Shown one piece after another: positions 53,440 through 62,948 of a DNA stretch of 64,000 nucleotides. The stretch comes from Persicimonas caeni (lineage in GTDB: Bacteria > Myxococcota_A > Bradymonadia > Bradymonadales > Bradymonadaceae), in NCBI RefSeq assembly GCF_006517175.1, contig NZ_CP041186.1, positions 434,001-498,000 of the forward strand, given 5' to 3'. Position numbers and translations under genes: made by a program. Numbering within the stretch: the first letter of the stretch is position 1; each line of letters starts with the position of its first letter. The notes beneath the pieces are model-generated. The model was not told the DNA's origin and searched no databases. It saw nothing but the letters and a program-made list of their open reading frames with translations.

Positions 53440-54296
53440 CAGATCTCCCGGACATCGAATAGGTGGCTCACCTGGTCGTACGAGAAGACCGCGCCGTCCT
53501 TGCACACAAAATAAGGACCGTATTGGCAGTGGCCGCAGTGGCCGGTGGCGCACTTCATGTTGCGCTCCATCGACACGTAGATATCCGGGGCTTGCACGCC
53601 ACGGTCGAGCAGCTCGCGCACGCTGAACCGGAAGACGACCTCGGGGCCGCAGACCATCGCGACGGCGCCTGCGAGGTCGAAGCCAATGCAGTCGATGAGC
53701 TCGGTGACCACGCCGACTTCGCCGCTCCACGGCCGGGTGCCGTCGCGGGTGAGCGCGTCGACGGTGAGCATCACCTCGATGTCGTCGCGGTCGCGAAGCG
53801 CCTCGAGCTCGTCGCAATAGAGCATCGTGTCGGGCGAGCGCGCGCCGCAGAGAAGCGCGAGCTGGCCGTAGTCCGAGCGATGGTCGAGCAGGTACTCGAG
53901 CGCCGGGCGCAGCGGCGCGAGGCCAATGCCGCCGGCGATGAGGACGACGTCGCGCCCCCGGGCCTCTTCGACGGGCCAGGCGGTGCCGAACGGGCCGCGC
54001 ACGCCGACGGTATCGCCCACGCCCAAGTCGACCAGAGCGCGGCTCACCGCGCCGACGGCGCGCACGGTGTGCACGACCTTGCCGGGCTCATTCGTGCGGC
54101 TGAACGAAATCGGCACCTCGCCCACGCCAAAGGCGTAGAGCATCGTAAATTGGCCGGGGCGCCCACGCACTGCGGCGCCGTCGACCGGCTCGAGTTCGAG
54201 CGTGCGCACGTCGGCCATCTCGTCAGTCACGCGCACCACGCGGTGAGCGACGGGGAGCATCGGGTCTTTGTTCGGAACTAAGGTATTGTCAGCCAT
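53439..54296 (-). CDS. Hydrogenase gamma subunit, FAD/NAD(P)-binding reductase with [2Fe-2S]
   Basis: This is a 285-residue ferredoxin-NADP reductase-like protein. The FAD domain contains [20 protein letters not shown] and [11 protein letters not shown]. The NAD(P) domain has [20 protein letters not shown] and [13 protein letters not shown], with [13 protein letters not shown]. The C-terminal [2Fe-2S] site is [17 protein letters not shown]. It links H2 oxidation or production to NAD(P). The start overlaps the end of the CNB-like gene by 8 nt, and the stop overlaps the small subunit start. Confidence 0.95.
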   Translation of the reverse strand: MADNTLVPNKDPMLPVAHRVVRVTDEMADVRTLELEPVDGAAVRGRPGQFTMLYAFGVGEVPISFSRTNEPGKVVHTVRAVGAVSRALVDLGVGDTVGVRGPFGTAWPVEEARGRDVVLIAGGIGLAPLRPALEYLLDHRSDYGQLALLCGARSPDTMLYCDELEALRDRDDIEVMLTVDALTRDGTRPWSGEVGVVTELIDCIGFDLAGAVAMVCGPEVVFRFSVRELLDRGVQAPDIYVSMERNMKCATGHCGHCQYGPYFVCKDGAVFSYDQVSHLFDVREI

Positions 54297-54738
54297 AGAC
54301 GTCGAGCAGCTGAAATCGAGTGGCTTGCAGGCGTTTGGCCATCACGGCGCCGAAGCGCTTATAGATCTCGCAGCCGAGCGCCGGGTCGGCGTCGAACTCG
54401 GCGCGCACCGCCTGGCCGTCGACGCGCACCGCGGCGCAATCGCGCAGGCAGACGGCGTCGAACTTCCAGAAATGCGGCGGGAAGAGCCACGACACGCCCA
54501 ACACGTCGCCTTTGGTGATCGTCGTGATGACGTGCGGCCCCGAGGGCGAAGCGACCTCCAGGGCGACGCGGCCGCGGGTGATCACCCAGAAGTCGCGGGC
54601 GGGCTCGTCCTGGCGAAAGATGGCGTCGCCCTCGGCGAGCTGGACGCACTCGGCGTGCTTGGCGAGCTTGTCGAGCTGCGCCTCAGTCATGCCGTCGAAG
54701 AAGTGCTCGTGGAGCGCGTCGTGGATCTCGGTGCTCAT
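54289..54738 (-). CDS. Cyclic-nucleotide-binding-like domain protein in the hydrogenase operon
   Basis: At 149 residues this is just one cNMP-binding-like beta barrel (about 10-135): MTEAQLDKLAKHAECVQL, GDAIFRQDEPARDFWVITRG and ITTITKGDVLGVSWLF. The phosphate-binding cassette has GDVLGVSWLFPPHFWKFDAV instead of the usual FGE...RxAT, lacking the Arg and Glu that hold cyclic phosphate. It may not bind cAMP or cGMP, or may bind something else. There is no HTH, so it is not a CRP-like regulator. It sits between beta and gamma genes with overlaps at both ends, implying a structural or assembly role. Confidence 0.88.
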   Translation of the reverse strand: MSTEIHDALHEHFFDGMTEAQLDKLAKHAECVQLAEGDAIFRQDEPARDFWVITRGRVALEVASPSGPHVITTITKGDVLGVSWLFPPHFWKFDAVCLRDCAAVRVDGQAVRAEFDADPALGCEIYKRFGAVMAKRLQATRFQLLDVYG

Positions 54739-55910
54739 CGGCCGGCCTCGGGTCGCGTGTTCGGTGAAGTGTAGTCCTTGTCGGTGCTCGCGCGGATGGC
54801 GGCGGCCTCTTCGGTGATGTCGATGCCCACCGGACACCAGGTGATGCAGCGCCCGCAGCCTACGCACCCGCTCGAGCCGAATTGGTCGTACCAGGTCGAC
54901 AACTTGTGGGTCATCCACTGGCGATAGCGGCCCTTGTTGGTCCTTCGAACCGACCCGCCGTGCAGGTACGAGAAGTCGAGCGTAAAGCACGAGTCCCAGC
55001 GCTGCTCGCGCTTGGCGACCTTGCCGGTCAGGTCGGTAGAGTCCTCGACGGATGTGCAAAAGCAGGTCGGGCAGACGAGCGTGCAATTGGTGCACGTAAG
55101 ACATCGCTGGGCGACGTCGTCCCAGCGTGGATGCTCCGGGTTGTCCTGCAGCATCTCGCGGATGCCGTCGGTCTCGAGCACACGCCCCATGCTCGCAGCG
55201 GTCTGCTCGCAGATTTTGTCGACACGCGTGCGCTCTTCGTCAGTCGCCTGGCGAGTCGGCAGCCGGTCGACGAGCGCCCTGCCCGCCTCGCTGGCCGCTT
55301 CGACGACGAAGTGATGCTCGCCGTCTCCGTCACCTCCCAGCACTTCGGTGAGCGCGATATCGAAGCCGGCCTCGGCGCGCGGCCCGGTGCCCATCGACGT
55401 GCAGAAGCACGTGCCGCCGGCTTCGGCGCAGTTGACCACCACCACGAAGAGCGAGCTTCGCCGGGCGGCGTAGCGCGGGTCTTCGTAGGCGTCCTGGGTG
55501 AGCACGCGGTCGAGCACGCCAATGGCCGACAGGTCGCAGCTCCGCACGCCGACGAACGCGTAGCGCTCGCGGGGCATCGGCGCAGGCTCGAAACGTACCG
55601 AGCCGTCGTCTCGTTGCTCGATTTCGACGAGGGTTTGGCGCGGCGGGCGCAAAAATCGCTTCCAAGCGGTCGGTCCGACATTGTAGGCGAACACGGCCTC
55701 GTCATCGCGACGCGCGAGCCGGTAGGTCGCCGCCTCCTGCTCGTCGGTCCAGCCGACCGGGAGGTCGTCTTCGCCGTCGATGTGCTCGTAGACAATCGCC
55801 TCGTCGCGGATCGTCGGCCCGACGACCTCGAAGCCGTCGCCTGCGAGCACCTCGAAGAGTGCATCGAGGTCAGCGCGAGCCAGGATGTGAGCGGTCGTTT
55901 GCGTAGACAT
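54735..55910 (-). CDS. Hydrogenase beta subunit, iron-sulfur protein (sulfhydrogenase-type)
   Basis: From the ATG at 55910 (GGGAGGA upstream) the protein has 391 residues. A longer frame to 56057 is not used. The N-terminal domain ends in [19 protein letters not shown], and [17 protein letters not shown] is conserved in beta subunits of group 3b enzymes. Two [4Fe-4S] sites follow in [16 protein letters not shown] and [14 protein letters not shown]. It carries electrons between the small subunit and the flavin subunit. First gene of the operon; its promoter must lie in the 188-bp gap to the divergent transporter gene. Confidence 0.93.
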   Translation of the reverse strand: MSTQTTAHILARADLDALFEVLAGDGFEVVGPTIRDEAIVYEHIDGEDDLPVGWTDEQEAATYRLARRDDEAVFAYNVGPTAWKRFLRPPRQTLVEIEQRDDGSVRFEPAPMPRERYAFVGVRSCDLSAIGVLDRVLTQDAYEDPRYAARRSSLFVVVVNCAEAGGTCFCTSMGTGPRAEAGFDIALTEVLGGDGDGEHHFVVEAASEAGRALVDRLPTRQATDEERTRVDKICEQTAASMGRVLETDGIREMLQDNPEHPRWDDVAQRCLTCTNCTLVCPTCFCTSVEDSTDLTGKVAKREQRWDSCFTLDFSYLHGGSVRRTNKGRYRQWMTHKLSTWYDQFGSSGCVGCGRCITWCPVGIDITEEAAAIRASTDKDYTSPNTRPEAGR

Positions 55911-56098
55911 GGTCCTCCCGAAGGCGGGGCATCCGAAGCGTAGCGAAACTACACACCCGATTCTCGGCACCAAATGCCCGGCCCTAAAGGCCAACATGCT
56001 CAGTCCATCAGTCAACGGAGTTGCCCCAGAGCTTACAATACTCTTGGAGATTCGCACACGACTGATAGAGTGGCGCCGACCTCTGCTGTATAGGTTTT

Positions 56099-58498
56099 AT
56101 GAGTTCACTTCTCGACAGACTCGCCGACACGATCGTCGAACACCGCTGGATCGTTCTCGGCATTCTCCTCCTGGTGACCGCCGTCATCGGCGCCGGGTTG
56201 CATCGGCTGGAGACGAATTTTTCGGTCGATGAAATCCACGGGCTCTCCGGGGCGCAACAACAAGCGCTCGAAGAGGTGCGCGAGACCTTCGGCGCCGACG
56301 AGCGCACTCTGGTCGTGCTAGTGAGCGCCGACGATATCTTTCGACCGGCCGCCCTGGCCTGGATCCGCGAGGCGTCGCGCTCCCTCAAAGACCTCGACGG
56401 AATCGCGCGCGTCGAGAGCATCACCGAGACGCCCGTCCCGCAGGTCAAAGACTCGCCGCGCGGCGATAACACGCTCGGCAGCACCGACCCTCCGATCCCT
56501 TCTCCTGCGAGCCTCACGCCACCGAGCTTGAAGGAGATGCTCTCGCGCCTCGCCAAGGGTGAAATTCGCGCCGGACCGGTGCTGGGCGACGAGCCCATCG
56601 ACGCCGCCGGCGCCGAGCGTCTCCAAGATGCGCTCTCCGACGCACCGCTCATTCGCGAGCGCCTCGTCTCGCCCGATGCCGGCTCCACGCTGGTGGTCGC
56701 CCAGCTCGACGAGGACGTCGAGAGCAATGCAGACGTCGCCGAGGTCGTCTCCGCGCTGAACGATTGGCTCGCAGAGCACCCGGCGCCCGAAGGCGTCGAA
56801 GTACGCCCGGCCGGGCTGCCGTATATCAACGCGACGATCATCGAACGCATGAAGCGCGACCAGACGATCCTGCTCCCGGGCTCGCTGTTGCTCGCCCTGC
56901 TCTTGCTCTTCGTGGCGTTTCGCTGGTGGCCGGCCATCTACTTGCCCGTGGTCGCCGTGGTGTGCTCGGCGATCATGATCGTCGGCGCGATGGGGTGGCT
57001 TGGGGTGCCTGTCGACATCCTGAACAATATCGTGCCGGTGATGGTCGTCATCATCGGTATCACCGACGCGATTCATCTGGTGCATCGCTACGGCGATTAC
57101 CTCGACGAAGACCTCGTCGACGCGAGCAAAGATACCTTTCGCTCGATGGCGGTGGCGTGCTTTTTGACCTCGTTCACCACCGCGGTCGGCTTCGTGTCGC
57201 TGGTCGTCTCCGAGACGACGGTGCTGCAGCGCTTCGGGCTCGTGGCGGCCGGCGGCGTGGTCTTGGCCTACGTCGTCATCATCACTCTGGTGCCGGCGAT
57301 GCTCCCGGCGGTGGGCCAGCCGCCCGAACGCGTGCGAAACGCGAATACCTCGGGCAAGCTGAACGCCTTGCTCGAGCGCATGGCCGACATGCACCTTCGC
57401 AGGCCGTGGGCGGCGACGGCGGCCTTCTTGGTGCTGGCCGCTCCGGTGGCGATTTACGGGGTGACGCAACTCGAGGTCGACAACGCCGTGCTCGACCAAT
57501 TCGACCCGAAGGACGAGATCTACCAGACCGTGCGTCGCCTCGAAGCCGAGGGGTTCGGGGTGCGCACGATGGACGTGGTGTTCCGCAGCGCCGAAGACGA
57601 GCGGCTGCTGCAGCCCGACTTTCTCAACCGCCTCCACGCGTTCGAAAAGTGGGCCGACGAGCAGCCCGGCGTGCAGCAGACGAGCGGGCCGACCGAGCTG
57701 CTCCACGAAATCTGGTACCTGTCGACGGGCAACGAGACCGCCCGCGGGCGCGACTTCACCGACGCGGACACCGTCGATCAGTTGCGGCTCTTGGCGGGGG
57801 CGTCGGGGCGAAGTCCGCTGCAGCGCCACCTCTCGTCGGACGGCGAGGTCGCTCGACTCGAGGTGAGCGTCAAAGACGTGGGCGACCAGGCCACGTTGAC
57901 GTTGGCCGAAGACCTGCGCAACCGCGCCGAGGAGAGCGTCGGTGCGCTCGACGGCGTCGAGGTCGCGGTCACCGGCCGCGCGCTGATCAGTTCGCAGGCC
58001 ATCGACACCCTGATTCGCGACCTGCTGGCGAGCCTCGCCCTGGCCTTCGTCGTCATCTTCGCGTTCATGTCCCTCGTGTTGCGAAGCGTTCGGCTGGGGC
58101 TCGTCAGCCTGCCGGCGACGGTGCTCCCGCTGTTGGTCACAGCCGGATATATGGCGTTTCGAGGCATTCCGCTCAACGCGGCGACCGTGATCATCTTCTC
58201 GATCAGCATCGGACTCGCCGTCGACGGCGCGATTCACGTGCTGGCGCGCTTTCGCGAAGAGGCCGGACGAGGCGAAAGTACAGACGAAGCGCTCCGCCAT
58301 GCCGTCCAAGGCACCGGCGAGGCGGTCATTTTGATGTACGCCGCGCTCATCCTGGGCTTCGCGCTCATGCTGACCAGCTCGTTCGTGCCGGTGCGCCGCT
58401 TCGGCGAGCTTGTGAGCATCACCGTGCTCACCTGCTTGTTCTCGACACTCGTGTTGTTGCCGCCGCTGTTGAAGTTCGCGTGGAAGGACGACTCGTAA
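56099..58498 (+). CDS. MMPL/RND-family transporter
   Basis: This 799-residue inner-membrane protein has about 12 TM helices in two halves. The first helix is IVLGILLLVTAVIGAGL, followed by a large periplasmic loop. The first SSD-like bundle starts ILLPGSLLLALLLLFVAFRWW and includes IVPVMVVIIGITDAIHLVHR, where Asp in GITDAIH is the family's proton-relay region. The second half repeats this with VVIFAFMSLVLRS and IIFSISIGLAVDGAIHVLARF. It resembles exporters of lipids or hopanoids; the substrate is not clear. It is divergent from the hydrogenase operon and followed by the cytochrome gene. Confidence 0.88.
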   Translation: MSSLLDRLADTIVEHRWIVLGILLLVTAVIGAGLHRLETNFSVDEIHGLSGAQQQALEEVRETFGADERTLVVLVSADDIFRPAALAWIREASRSLKDLDGIARVESITETPVPQVKDSPRGDNTLGSTDPPIPSPASLTPPSLKEMLSRLAKGEIRAGPVLGDEPIDAAGAERLQDALSDAPLIRERLVSPDAGSTLVVAQLDEDVESNADVAEVVSALNDWLAEHPAPEGVEVRPAGLPYINATIIERMKRDQTILLPGSLLLALLLLFVAFRWWPAIYLPVVAVVCSAIMIVGAMGWLGVPVDILNNIVPVMVVIIGITDAIHLVHRYGDYLDEDLVDASKDTFRSMAVACFLTSFTTAVGFVSLVVSETTVLQRFGLVAAGGVVLAYVVIITLVPAMLPAVGQPPERVRNANTSGKLNALLERMADMHLRRPWAATAAFLVLAAPVAIYGVTQLEVDNAVLDQFDPKDEIYQTVRRLEAEGFGVRTMDVVFRSAEDERLLQPDFLNRLHAFEKWADEQPGVQQTSGPTELLHEIWYLSTGNETARGRDFTDADTVDQLRLLAGASGRSPLQRHLSSDGEVARLEVSVKDVGDQATLTLAEDLRNRAEESVGALDGVEVAVTGRALISSQAIDTLIRDLLASLALAFVVIFAFMSLVLRSVRLGLVSLPATVLPLLVTAGYMAFRGIPLNAATVIIFSISIGLAVDGAIHVLARFREEAGRGESTDEALRHAVQGTGEAVILMYAALILGFALMLTSSFVPVRRFGELVSITVLTCLFSTLVLLPPLLKFAWKDDS

Positions 58499-58668
58499 TG
58501 TTTCGCCCTAGTGCAACAAGGCGTTGCAACAGGTTGAACCGCGGTCGCACTCGAACACGTCGCGCTCGTCGTAGCGGCATGTGTCGCGTTGGCTCTGAAT
58601 TTGCACTGTCGCCTTGGCGGAGAAGTAGCTGCCAGCCAGTTTCCAGTGCAGAGAAAGAGCCAGAGATA

Positions 58669-59907
58669 ATGCGATACCTTTCGATCCTGCTGACCGTGGC
58701 GGTGTTGTTGTCGAGTGCATGCGACAAAGAAGAGGCCCAGCCCACGGCCGAGCCTACAGCGCCCACCACGGCCGCCCCTACCTCATCCAAGGCCGACGAG
58801 ACGAGCGAACACGGCTCGCCGCACGCCGGCATCGACATCGACGACCCGCAATCGTGCAAGGGATGTCACGGCACGATCTACGAGGAGTGGACCGAGAGCA
58901 TGCACAGCCGCGCGCACCACGATAACGACCCGATTTACGGGTCGATGCGCGCGCTGCGCATGAAGAAGCAGGGGGAGCATATCGCCGAGAAGTGCGCCAA
59001 GTGCCACAATGCACGCTCGCCCGACCAGCCCGACACTGTGGCGGGCAAGGCGGGTGTGTCGTGCGCGACGTGCCATAACGTGGCCGCCGTCGAGAGCGCG
59101 CCCGGCAAGGTCGGCGTCGACGCGCTGACCTGGGAGGAAGGCAACGTGATGCGCTCGAGCCGCGACCTCGAGCCCGGCGCCTCGCCGGTGCACGGGACGG
59201 GCAAGGCCTTGCCCGCCATGCAAGATGGCGTCACGTTGTGCATGTCGTGCCATAACGCCACGAAGACGCCCACCGGCGCGCCCGCATGCACGACCGGACC
59301 GGAGTTTCGCGAGCACGGCGGTGATGAGACCTGCGTGAGTTGTCATATGCCCGAGGTGGAGGGCCCTGCCGGAGCAGTCGGCCGGCAAGACAAACACGCC
59401 AGCCACCAATTCCTTGGCCCACACCGCGCCTGGTACCAGAACGACAAGAGCATCTTGGAGTCGGCGGTGGCGATGTCGGCCGCGTTCGGAGACGACGGGC
59501 TGACGGTCACACTCGCCAACAAGAGTGTGCACGGCTTCCCCAGCGGGTTCCCCGGTCGGCTCGCGGTGGTCAAGGTCGTCGGCAAGGACAAGGACGGCGA
59601 GGTCGTCTGGCAGAACTTCACCGACAACCCCATGGCGGAGCACCCCGACTCGGTGCTCAACAAGGTGTACCACGACGCCAACGGAAAGCCGGTGCCGGCG
59701 CCGTTTTCGAAGAAGATGGTGCGTGATACGCGCCTCGGGCCCGACGAGACCCGCATGGTGACCTACGAGGTGCCCGCCAACGTGGCCTCGGCCGAGATCA
59801 AGCTCATTTACCGGCTCTTGCCGCCCAAGCTCGCCAAGTTGCTCGAGATCGACGACCGCGTGGAGGCGACGCCGAAGGTCATCGCGACGACCTCGGCCGA
59901 GCGATAA
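58669..59907 (+). CDS. Pentahaem c-type cytochrome lipoprotein
   Basis: From the ATG at 58669 the protein has 412 residues. The signal peptide ends in the lipobox LSSAC, then an Ala/Thr/Pro-rich linker. Five CxxCH haem sites are visible: CKGCH, CAKCH, CATCH, CMSCH and CVSCH, all in about 60-225. This matches the cytochrome c554/c'-like multihaem family. The C-terminal half (about 255-400) is a haem-free beta domain (LTVTLANKSVHGFPSGFPG). It should sit in the periplasm or on the outer face and carry electrons. It lies 170 bp after the transporter gene and before a strong terminator. Confidence 0.9.
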   Translation: MRYLSILLTVAVLLSSACDKEEAQPTAEPTAPTTAAPTSSKADETSEHGSPHAGIDIDDPQSCKGCHGTIYEEWTESMHSRAHHDNDPIYGSMRALRMKKQGEHIAEKCAKCHNARSPDQPDTVAGKAGVSCATCHNVAAVESAPGKVGVDALTWEEGNVMRSSRDLEPGASPVHGTGKALPAMQDGVTLCMSCHNATKTPTGAPACTTGPEFREHGGDETCVSCHMPEVEGPAGAVGRQDKHASHQFLGPHRAWYQNDKSILESAVAMSAAFGDDGLTVTLANKSVHGFPSGFPGRLAVVKVVGKDKDGEVVWQNFTDNPMAEHPDSVLNKVYHDANGKPVPAPFSKKMVRDTRLGPDETRMVTYEVPANVASAEIKLIYRLLPPKLAKLLEIDDRVEATPKVIATTSAER

Positions 59908-59921
59908 GAATCGGCGACAAC

Positions 59922-59963
59922 AAAAAACGACGCCGGGGCACGAAGCTCCGGCGCCGTTTTTTG
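59922..59963. terminator. Bidirectional intrinsic terminator
   Basis: AAAAAACGACGCCGGGG, a short loop, then CTCCGGCGCCGTTTTTTG: a GC-rich stem with A-run before and T-run after, so it works for both the cytochrome gene (plus) and the convergent Cys-rich gene (minus). Confidence 0.93.
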
Positions 59964-59982
59964 TAACGGAAAACTCGAGTGC

Positions 59983-61032
59983 TCAATCGCGTCGGCGAAG
60001 GCCGACGAGGCCCAAGAAGCCGAGCATCAACGCGGCCAGCGCGCCCACCGGGCCGCTGTCGCCGGTGCTCGAGCAGCCCGCGCTCTCGGAGCTTCCGCCG
60101 TCCGACGACCCGGCACCGCCGCGGTCGACCGACGAGGAGACCGCCTCGCGCTCCTCGTCCGACGAGCCATCTTGGCTGTAGCCGTCGTCGCTACCAACTG
60201 CACCGCCTGCGCCGATCCAACGCTCGATGTCCGGGGGCAAGCAGTACTTGGTCGACTCTGAGCTCGTGCCGGCGTCGGGGCTGCTCGTCTCGCAGTTCAT
60301 GCCCCCGTCGGGCGTCGAGGTACAGGTTTCGACCGTACCGCCGTCGTCATAGTCCTCGCCGGGAAGCGTGTCGCAGACCATGTCACCGGAGCACTCGCTG
60401 TCGGAGGTGCACTCCTGCTCGATGAGCTCGCAGTAGAACTCGCCGGTGCCCGAACACGAGCAATTCTCGTCGTCGGTGCTGCTGCCGGCGTCGACGTATG
60501 CGGAGCCGTCACCGTCGGAAGAGCCTCCCGAGCCGGTGCTCCCACCGGTGCTGCATCCACAGACCTCGGACTCCTCACACGTGAAACCCGGGCCGCAGTC
60601 AGCGTTGACCTGACACGGCGCGAGGTACGGCGGCACACAATAGCCCTCGGTCTCGGTGGTACAACTCGCATCGGCCTGCGTGCCGGCGTCGCAGTCGGTG
60701 CCTTCTTCGCACGTCGCCCAGTCCCCGCCGGAACACGTCTCATAGGTGACCGTCACACACACGAGATCCGGGTCGCAGTCGGCCGCCGAGGTGCACGATT
60801 CGGGCGGCGCAGGGACACATTCGCTCCCGGTCGTCGACTCGCAACTCGTGTCGCAGTCCTCGCCCGGCGCGCACGCTCCGGCGCACGGCGCCTCGTAGGT
60901 CTCGCACACGAATCCTTCGCCGCAATCGGCGTCGGTCGAACATTCGGTCTCCGCAGACGCGAGCGCCGGCACGCCCAGCGCGACCACCAGTGCGGCCACC
61001 GCCAACAAGCCAGATGTCTCGGTACGTTTCAA
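59983..61032 (-). CDS. Cysteine-rich secreted protein with MYXO-CTERM tail
   Basis: This is a 349-residue exported protein. The signal peptide (LLAVAALVVALGVPALASA) is followed by several Cys-rich knots of the form CSTDADCGEGFVC, CTSAADCDPDLVC, CQVNADCGPGFTC and CTSDSECSGDMVC, about four to six in all. A Ser/Asp/Gly-rich linker leads to the C-terminal sorting signal: [11 protein letters not shown], then a hydrophobic helix GALAALMLGFLGLVGLRRR. This is the MYXO-CTERM pattern, which gives surface anchoring after processing at the Cys. Binding partners are unknown. Strong indicator of Myxococcota. Confidence 0.92.
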   Translation of the reverse strand: MKRTETSGLLAVAALVVALGVPALASAETECSTDADCGEGFVCETYEAPCAGACAPGEDCDTSCESTTGSECVPAPPESCTSAADCDPDLVCVTVTYETCSGGDWATCEEGTDCDAGTQADASCTTETEGYCVPPYLAPCQVNADCGPGFTCEESEVCGCSTGGSTGSGGSSDGDGSAYVDAGSSTDDENCSCSGTGEFYCELIEQECTSDSECSGDMVCDTLPGEDYDDGGTVETCTSTPDGGMNCETSSPDAGTSSESTKYCLPPDIERWIGAGGAVGSDDGYSQDGSSDEEREAVSSSVDRGGAGSSDGGSSESAGCSSTGDSGPVGALAALMLGFLGLVGLRRRD

Positions 61033-61130
61033 AGCAATTCTCCTCGAAAGACTTGGGTCAATTTGTGTTCAGCACGACCCAGTATAACGGTGAGGAGATC
61101 GCGATGAAAATGTTTTGTAGCGGCGGTAGC

Positions 61131-62033
61131 TCAGACCATACGAATGAGCGCGACACCGGCGACCATGAGCGCCGCGCCGATCAGCCTGAACAGGATGTTC
61201 TTTTCCTTGAAGACGAGCCAGCCCACGACCACGCTCACCAACATGCCGGCGCGCTTGATCGAGACGACGTAGTTGACCAGCGGGGTCGTCTGGATGGCGT
61301 GCATCTGGAAGCCGGCCATCGCCCCGGTCAGCAGGCCCGCGCCGGCGAGGCGTACCCATTGGCCACGAAGCTTCTGCAGCGGTTTGTCGACCCGGAGGGC
61401 GACCACCGGGGAGAACACGAGGGCAAACCCTACCGACAGCGCGGTCAGGTAGAACGCCGGCGACGACTCGACGACCGTGATCTTCTCGACGGTCGCCGAG
61501 ATACTCCACAAAGCAGCGACGATGAGCATGAGCACCGCGCCGCGGTTGCGCGCCAGAGAGGTGAGCGGCTCGAAGATGCCGCCCATCCCCTTGCGCACGT
61601 TGAGGACGTAAGCGCCCAGCACGATGAGCAAGATCCCCACCAGCCCCAACCCCTGCGGGACCGCGCCGAGCACGACGAATTCGACGCCGAGGATGAACAC
61701 GGGCGTGAACGCCACCAACGGCATGACCAGCGAGATGTCGGAGAGCTGAATGGAGCGAACGAAGAGCGGCCAAGCGATCAGGTTGACGCCCAGGCTGACC
61801 GAAAAGGCGAGCCAAAACTTCGTCGACACCTCGGGCATCCCGCCAACAGCGAGCATGCCCAGGTAGACCGGCAGCGAAAAGAAAAAGATGCCCCAGGCGA
61901 CCAATTGCTTGTCGGCGTCGGGCAGCACGCCCTTCAGATAAGCGGACTGCACGCCATAGAAAAAGGCGGTCAGCACAGCAGGCAGGAACCAGTTCTCCAA
62001 CGCCGGATCTCCGTCGACGAGTCGCATGAGCAA
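61131..62033 (-). CDS. EamA/DMT-family transporter
   Basis: This 300-residue inner-membrane protein has about ten TM helices, made of two EamA repeats. Segments include LPAVLTAFFYGVQSAYLKGV at the start, FFFSLPVYLGMLAVGG and AWPLFVRSIQLSDISLVMPL in the first repeat, and VLMLIVAALWSISATVEKI and IKRAGMLVSVVVGWLVFKEK in the second, the typical last-helix motif of the family. It probably exports or imports a small metabolite. Start may be at 62033 or 62027 (MLMRLVDG or MRLVDG). Single gene. Confidence 0.9.
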   Translation of the reverse strand: MLMRLVDGDPALENWFLPAVLTAFFYGVQSAYLKGVLPDADKQLVAWGIFFFSLPVYLGMLAVGGMPEVSTKFWLAFSVSLGVNLIAWPLFVRSIQLSDISLVMPLVAFTPVFILGVEFVVLGAVPQGLGLVGILLIVLGAYVLNVRKGMGGIFEPLTSLARNRGAVLMLIVAALWSISATVEKITVVESSPAFYLTALSVGFALVFSPVVALRVDKPLQKLRGQWVRLAGAGLLTGAMAGFQMHAIQTTPLVNYVVSIKRAGMLVSVVVGWLVFKEKNILFRLIGAALMVAGVALIRMV

Positions 62034-62158
62034 ACGGTGGACACGAAGATAGCACCTCGTGGTGCAGGTAAAGCGCGCACAGACCTGAGGCTTGCCAACG
62101 GGGGCGTCGGGTGCAATTTTCCTTCCGATAATCCCAAACCGACAGGACGGGAAGACCG

Positions 62159-62911
62159 TTGGCCGACAAATCCACAGATCTCGAACACAGCCACGAGCCT
62201 GAAGACGTTCGCGATCGCCTCGAGGGCGAGCACGAGCATAGCTACTTGGGAGACGCCGTTTTGGGCGCGATCGACGGCGCCGTGACCACCTTTGCGGTCG
62301 TCTCGGGCGTCGCCGGCGGCGGACTCGCAGGCGGCGTGGCTGTCTTGCTCGGCTTCGCCAACCTGCTCGCCGACGGGTTCAGCATGGCGGTGAGCAATTA
62401 CGAGAGCACCGCCAGCACCCAGCAGATGGTCGAGCGCCGACGCCGCCAGGAGCAGCGCCACATCGAACACGCCCCCGAGGGCGAGCGCGAGGAGATCCGC
62501 CAGATCTTCAAGCGCAAGGGATTCGAGGGCGACCTGCTCGAGCGCATCGTCGACACCATCACCGACGACCGTGAGCTGTGGATCAACACGATGCTCTCCG
62601 AGGAGTACGGCCTGCAACTCGAGGGGCCCTCGCCGTGGAAAGCCGCGGCGACGACGTTCGTGGCGTTCCTCGTCATCGGCTTCTTGCCACTGCTGCCCTT
62701 TCTGCTCACCGGGCTCTCTCCGGAGCAGACGTTCATAGGCAGCGCGGCCGTCACCGGCGTCACTTTCTTGGGCATCGGCCTGCTCAAAGGCTACGTCACC
62801 GAGGAGCCGCTGTGGCGCTCCGGGCTGACCACCCTGCTCGCCGGCGGCGGCGCCGCCACCCTGGCCTACCTGACGGGAAGCTGGCTCAGACAATTCGTCG
62901 AAACGATCTAG
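62159..62911 (+). CDS. VIT1/CCC1-family metal ion transporter
   Basis: This 250-residue protein starts at a TTG at 62159, after GGACGGGAAG. A His/Glu-rich N-terminus (LEHSHEPEDVRDRLEGEHEH) precedes LGDAVLGAIDGAVTTFAVVS (TM1) and GGVAVLLGFANLLADGFSMA (TM2), the hallmarks of VIT1/CCC1. A cytoplasmic helix with many Glu (ERRRRQEQRHIEHA) would bind metal. Two or three more TM helices follow. It should carry Fe2+ or Mn2+ across the membrane. It overlaps no neighbour. Confidence 0.93.
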   Translation: MADKSTDLEHSHEPEDVRDRLEGEHEHSYLGDAVLGAIDGAVTTFAVVSGVAGGGLAGGVAVLLGFANLLADGFSMAVSNYESTASTQQMVERRRRQEQRHIEHAPEGEREEIRQIFKRKGFEGDLLERIVDTITDDRELWINTMLSEEYGLQLEGPSPWKAAATTFVAFLVIGFLPLLPFLLTGLSPEQTFIGSAAVTGVTFLGIGLLKGYVTEEPLWRSGLTTLLAGGGAATLAYLTGSWLRQFVETI

Positions 62912-62948
62912 CGATTGATTTTCTAGTTAAGAGACCGAGGAGAGACAG

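Noticed and set aside
56318-58309. Long minus-strand frame of 663 codons
   Set aside because: It is antisense to the MMPL/RND transporter and has His/Arg/Asp-rich composition without domain signals.
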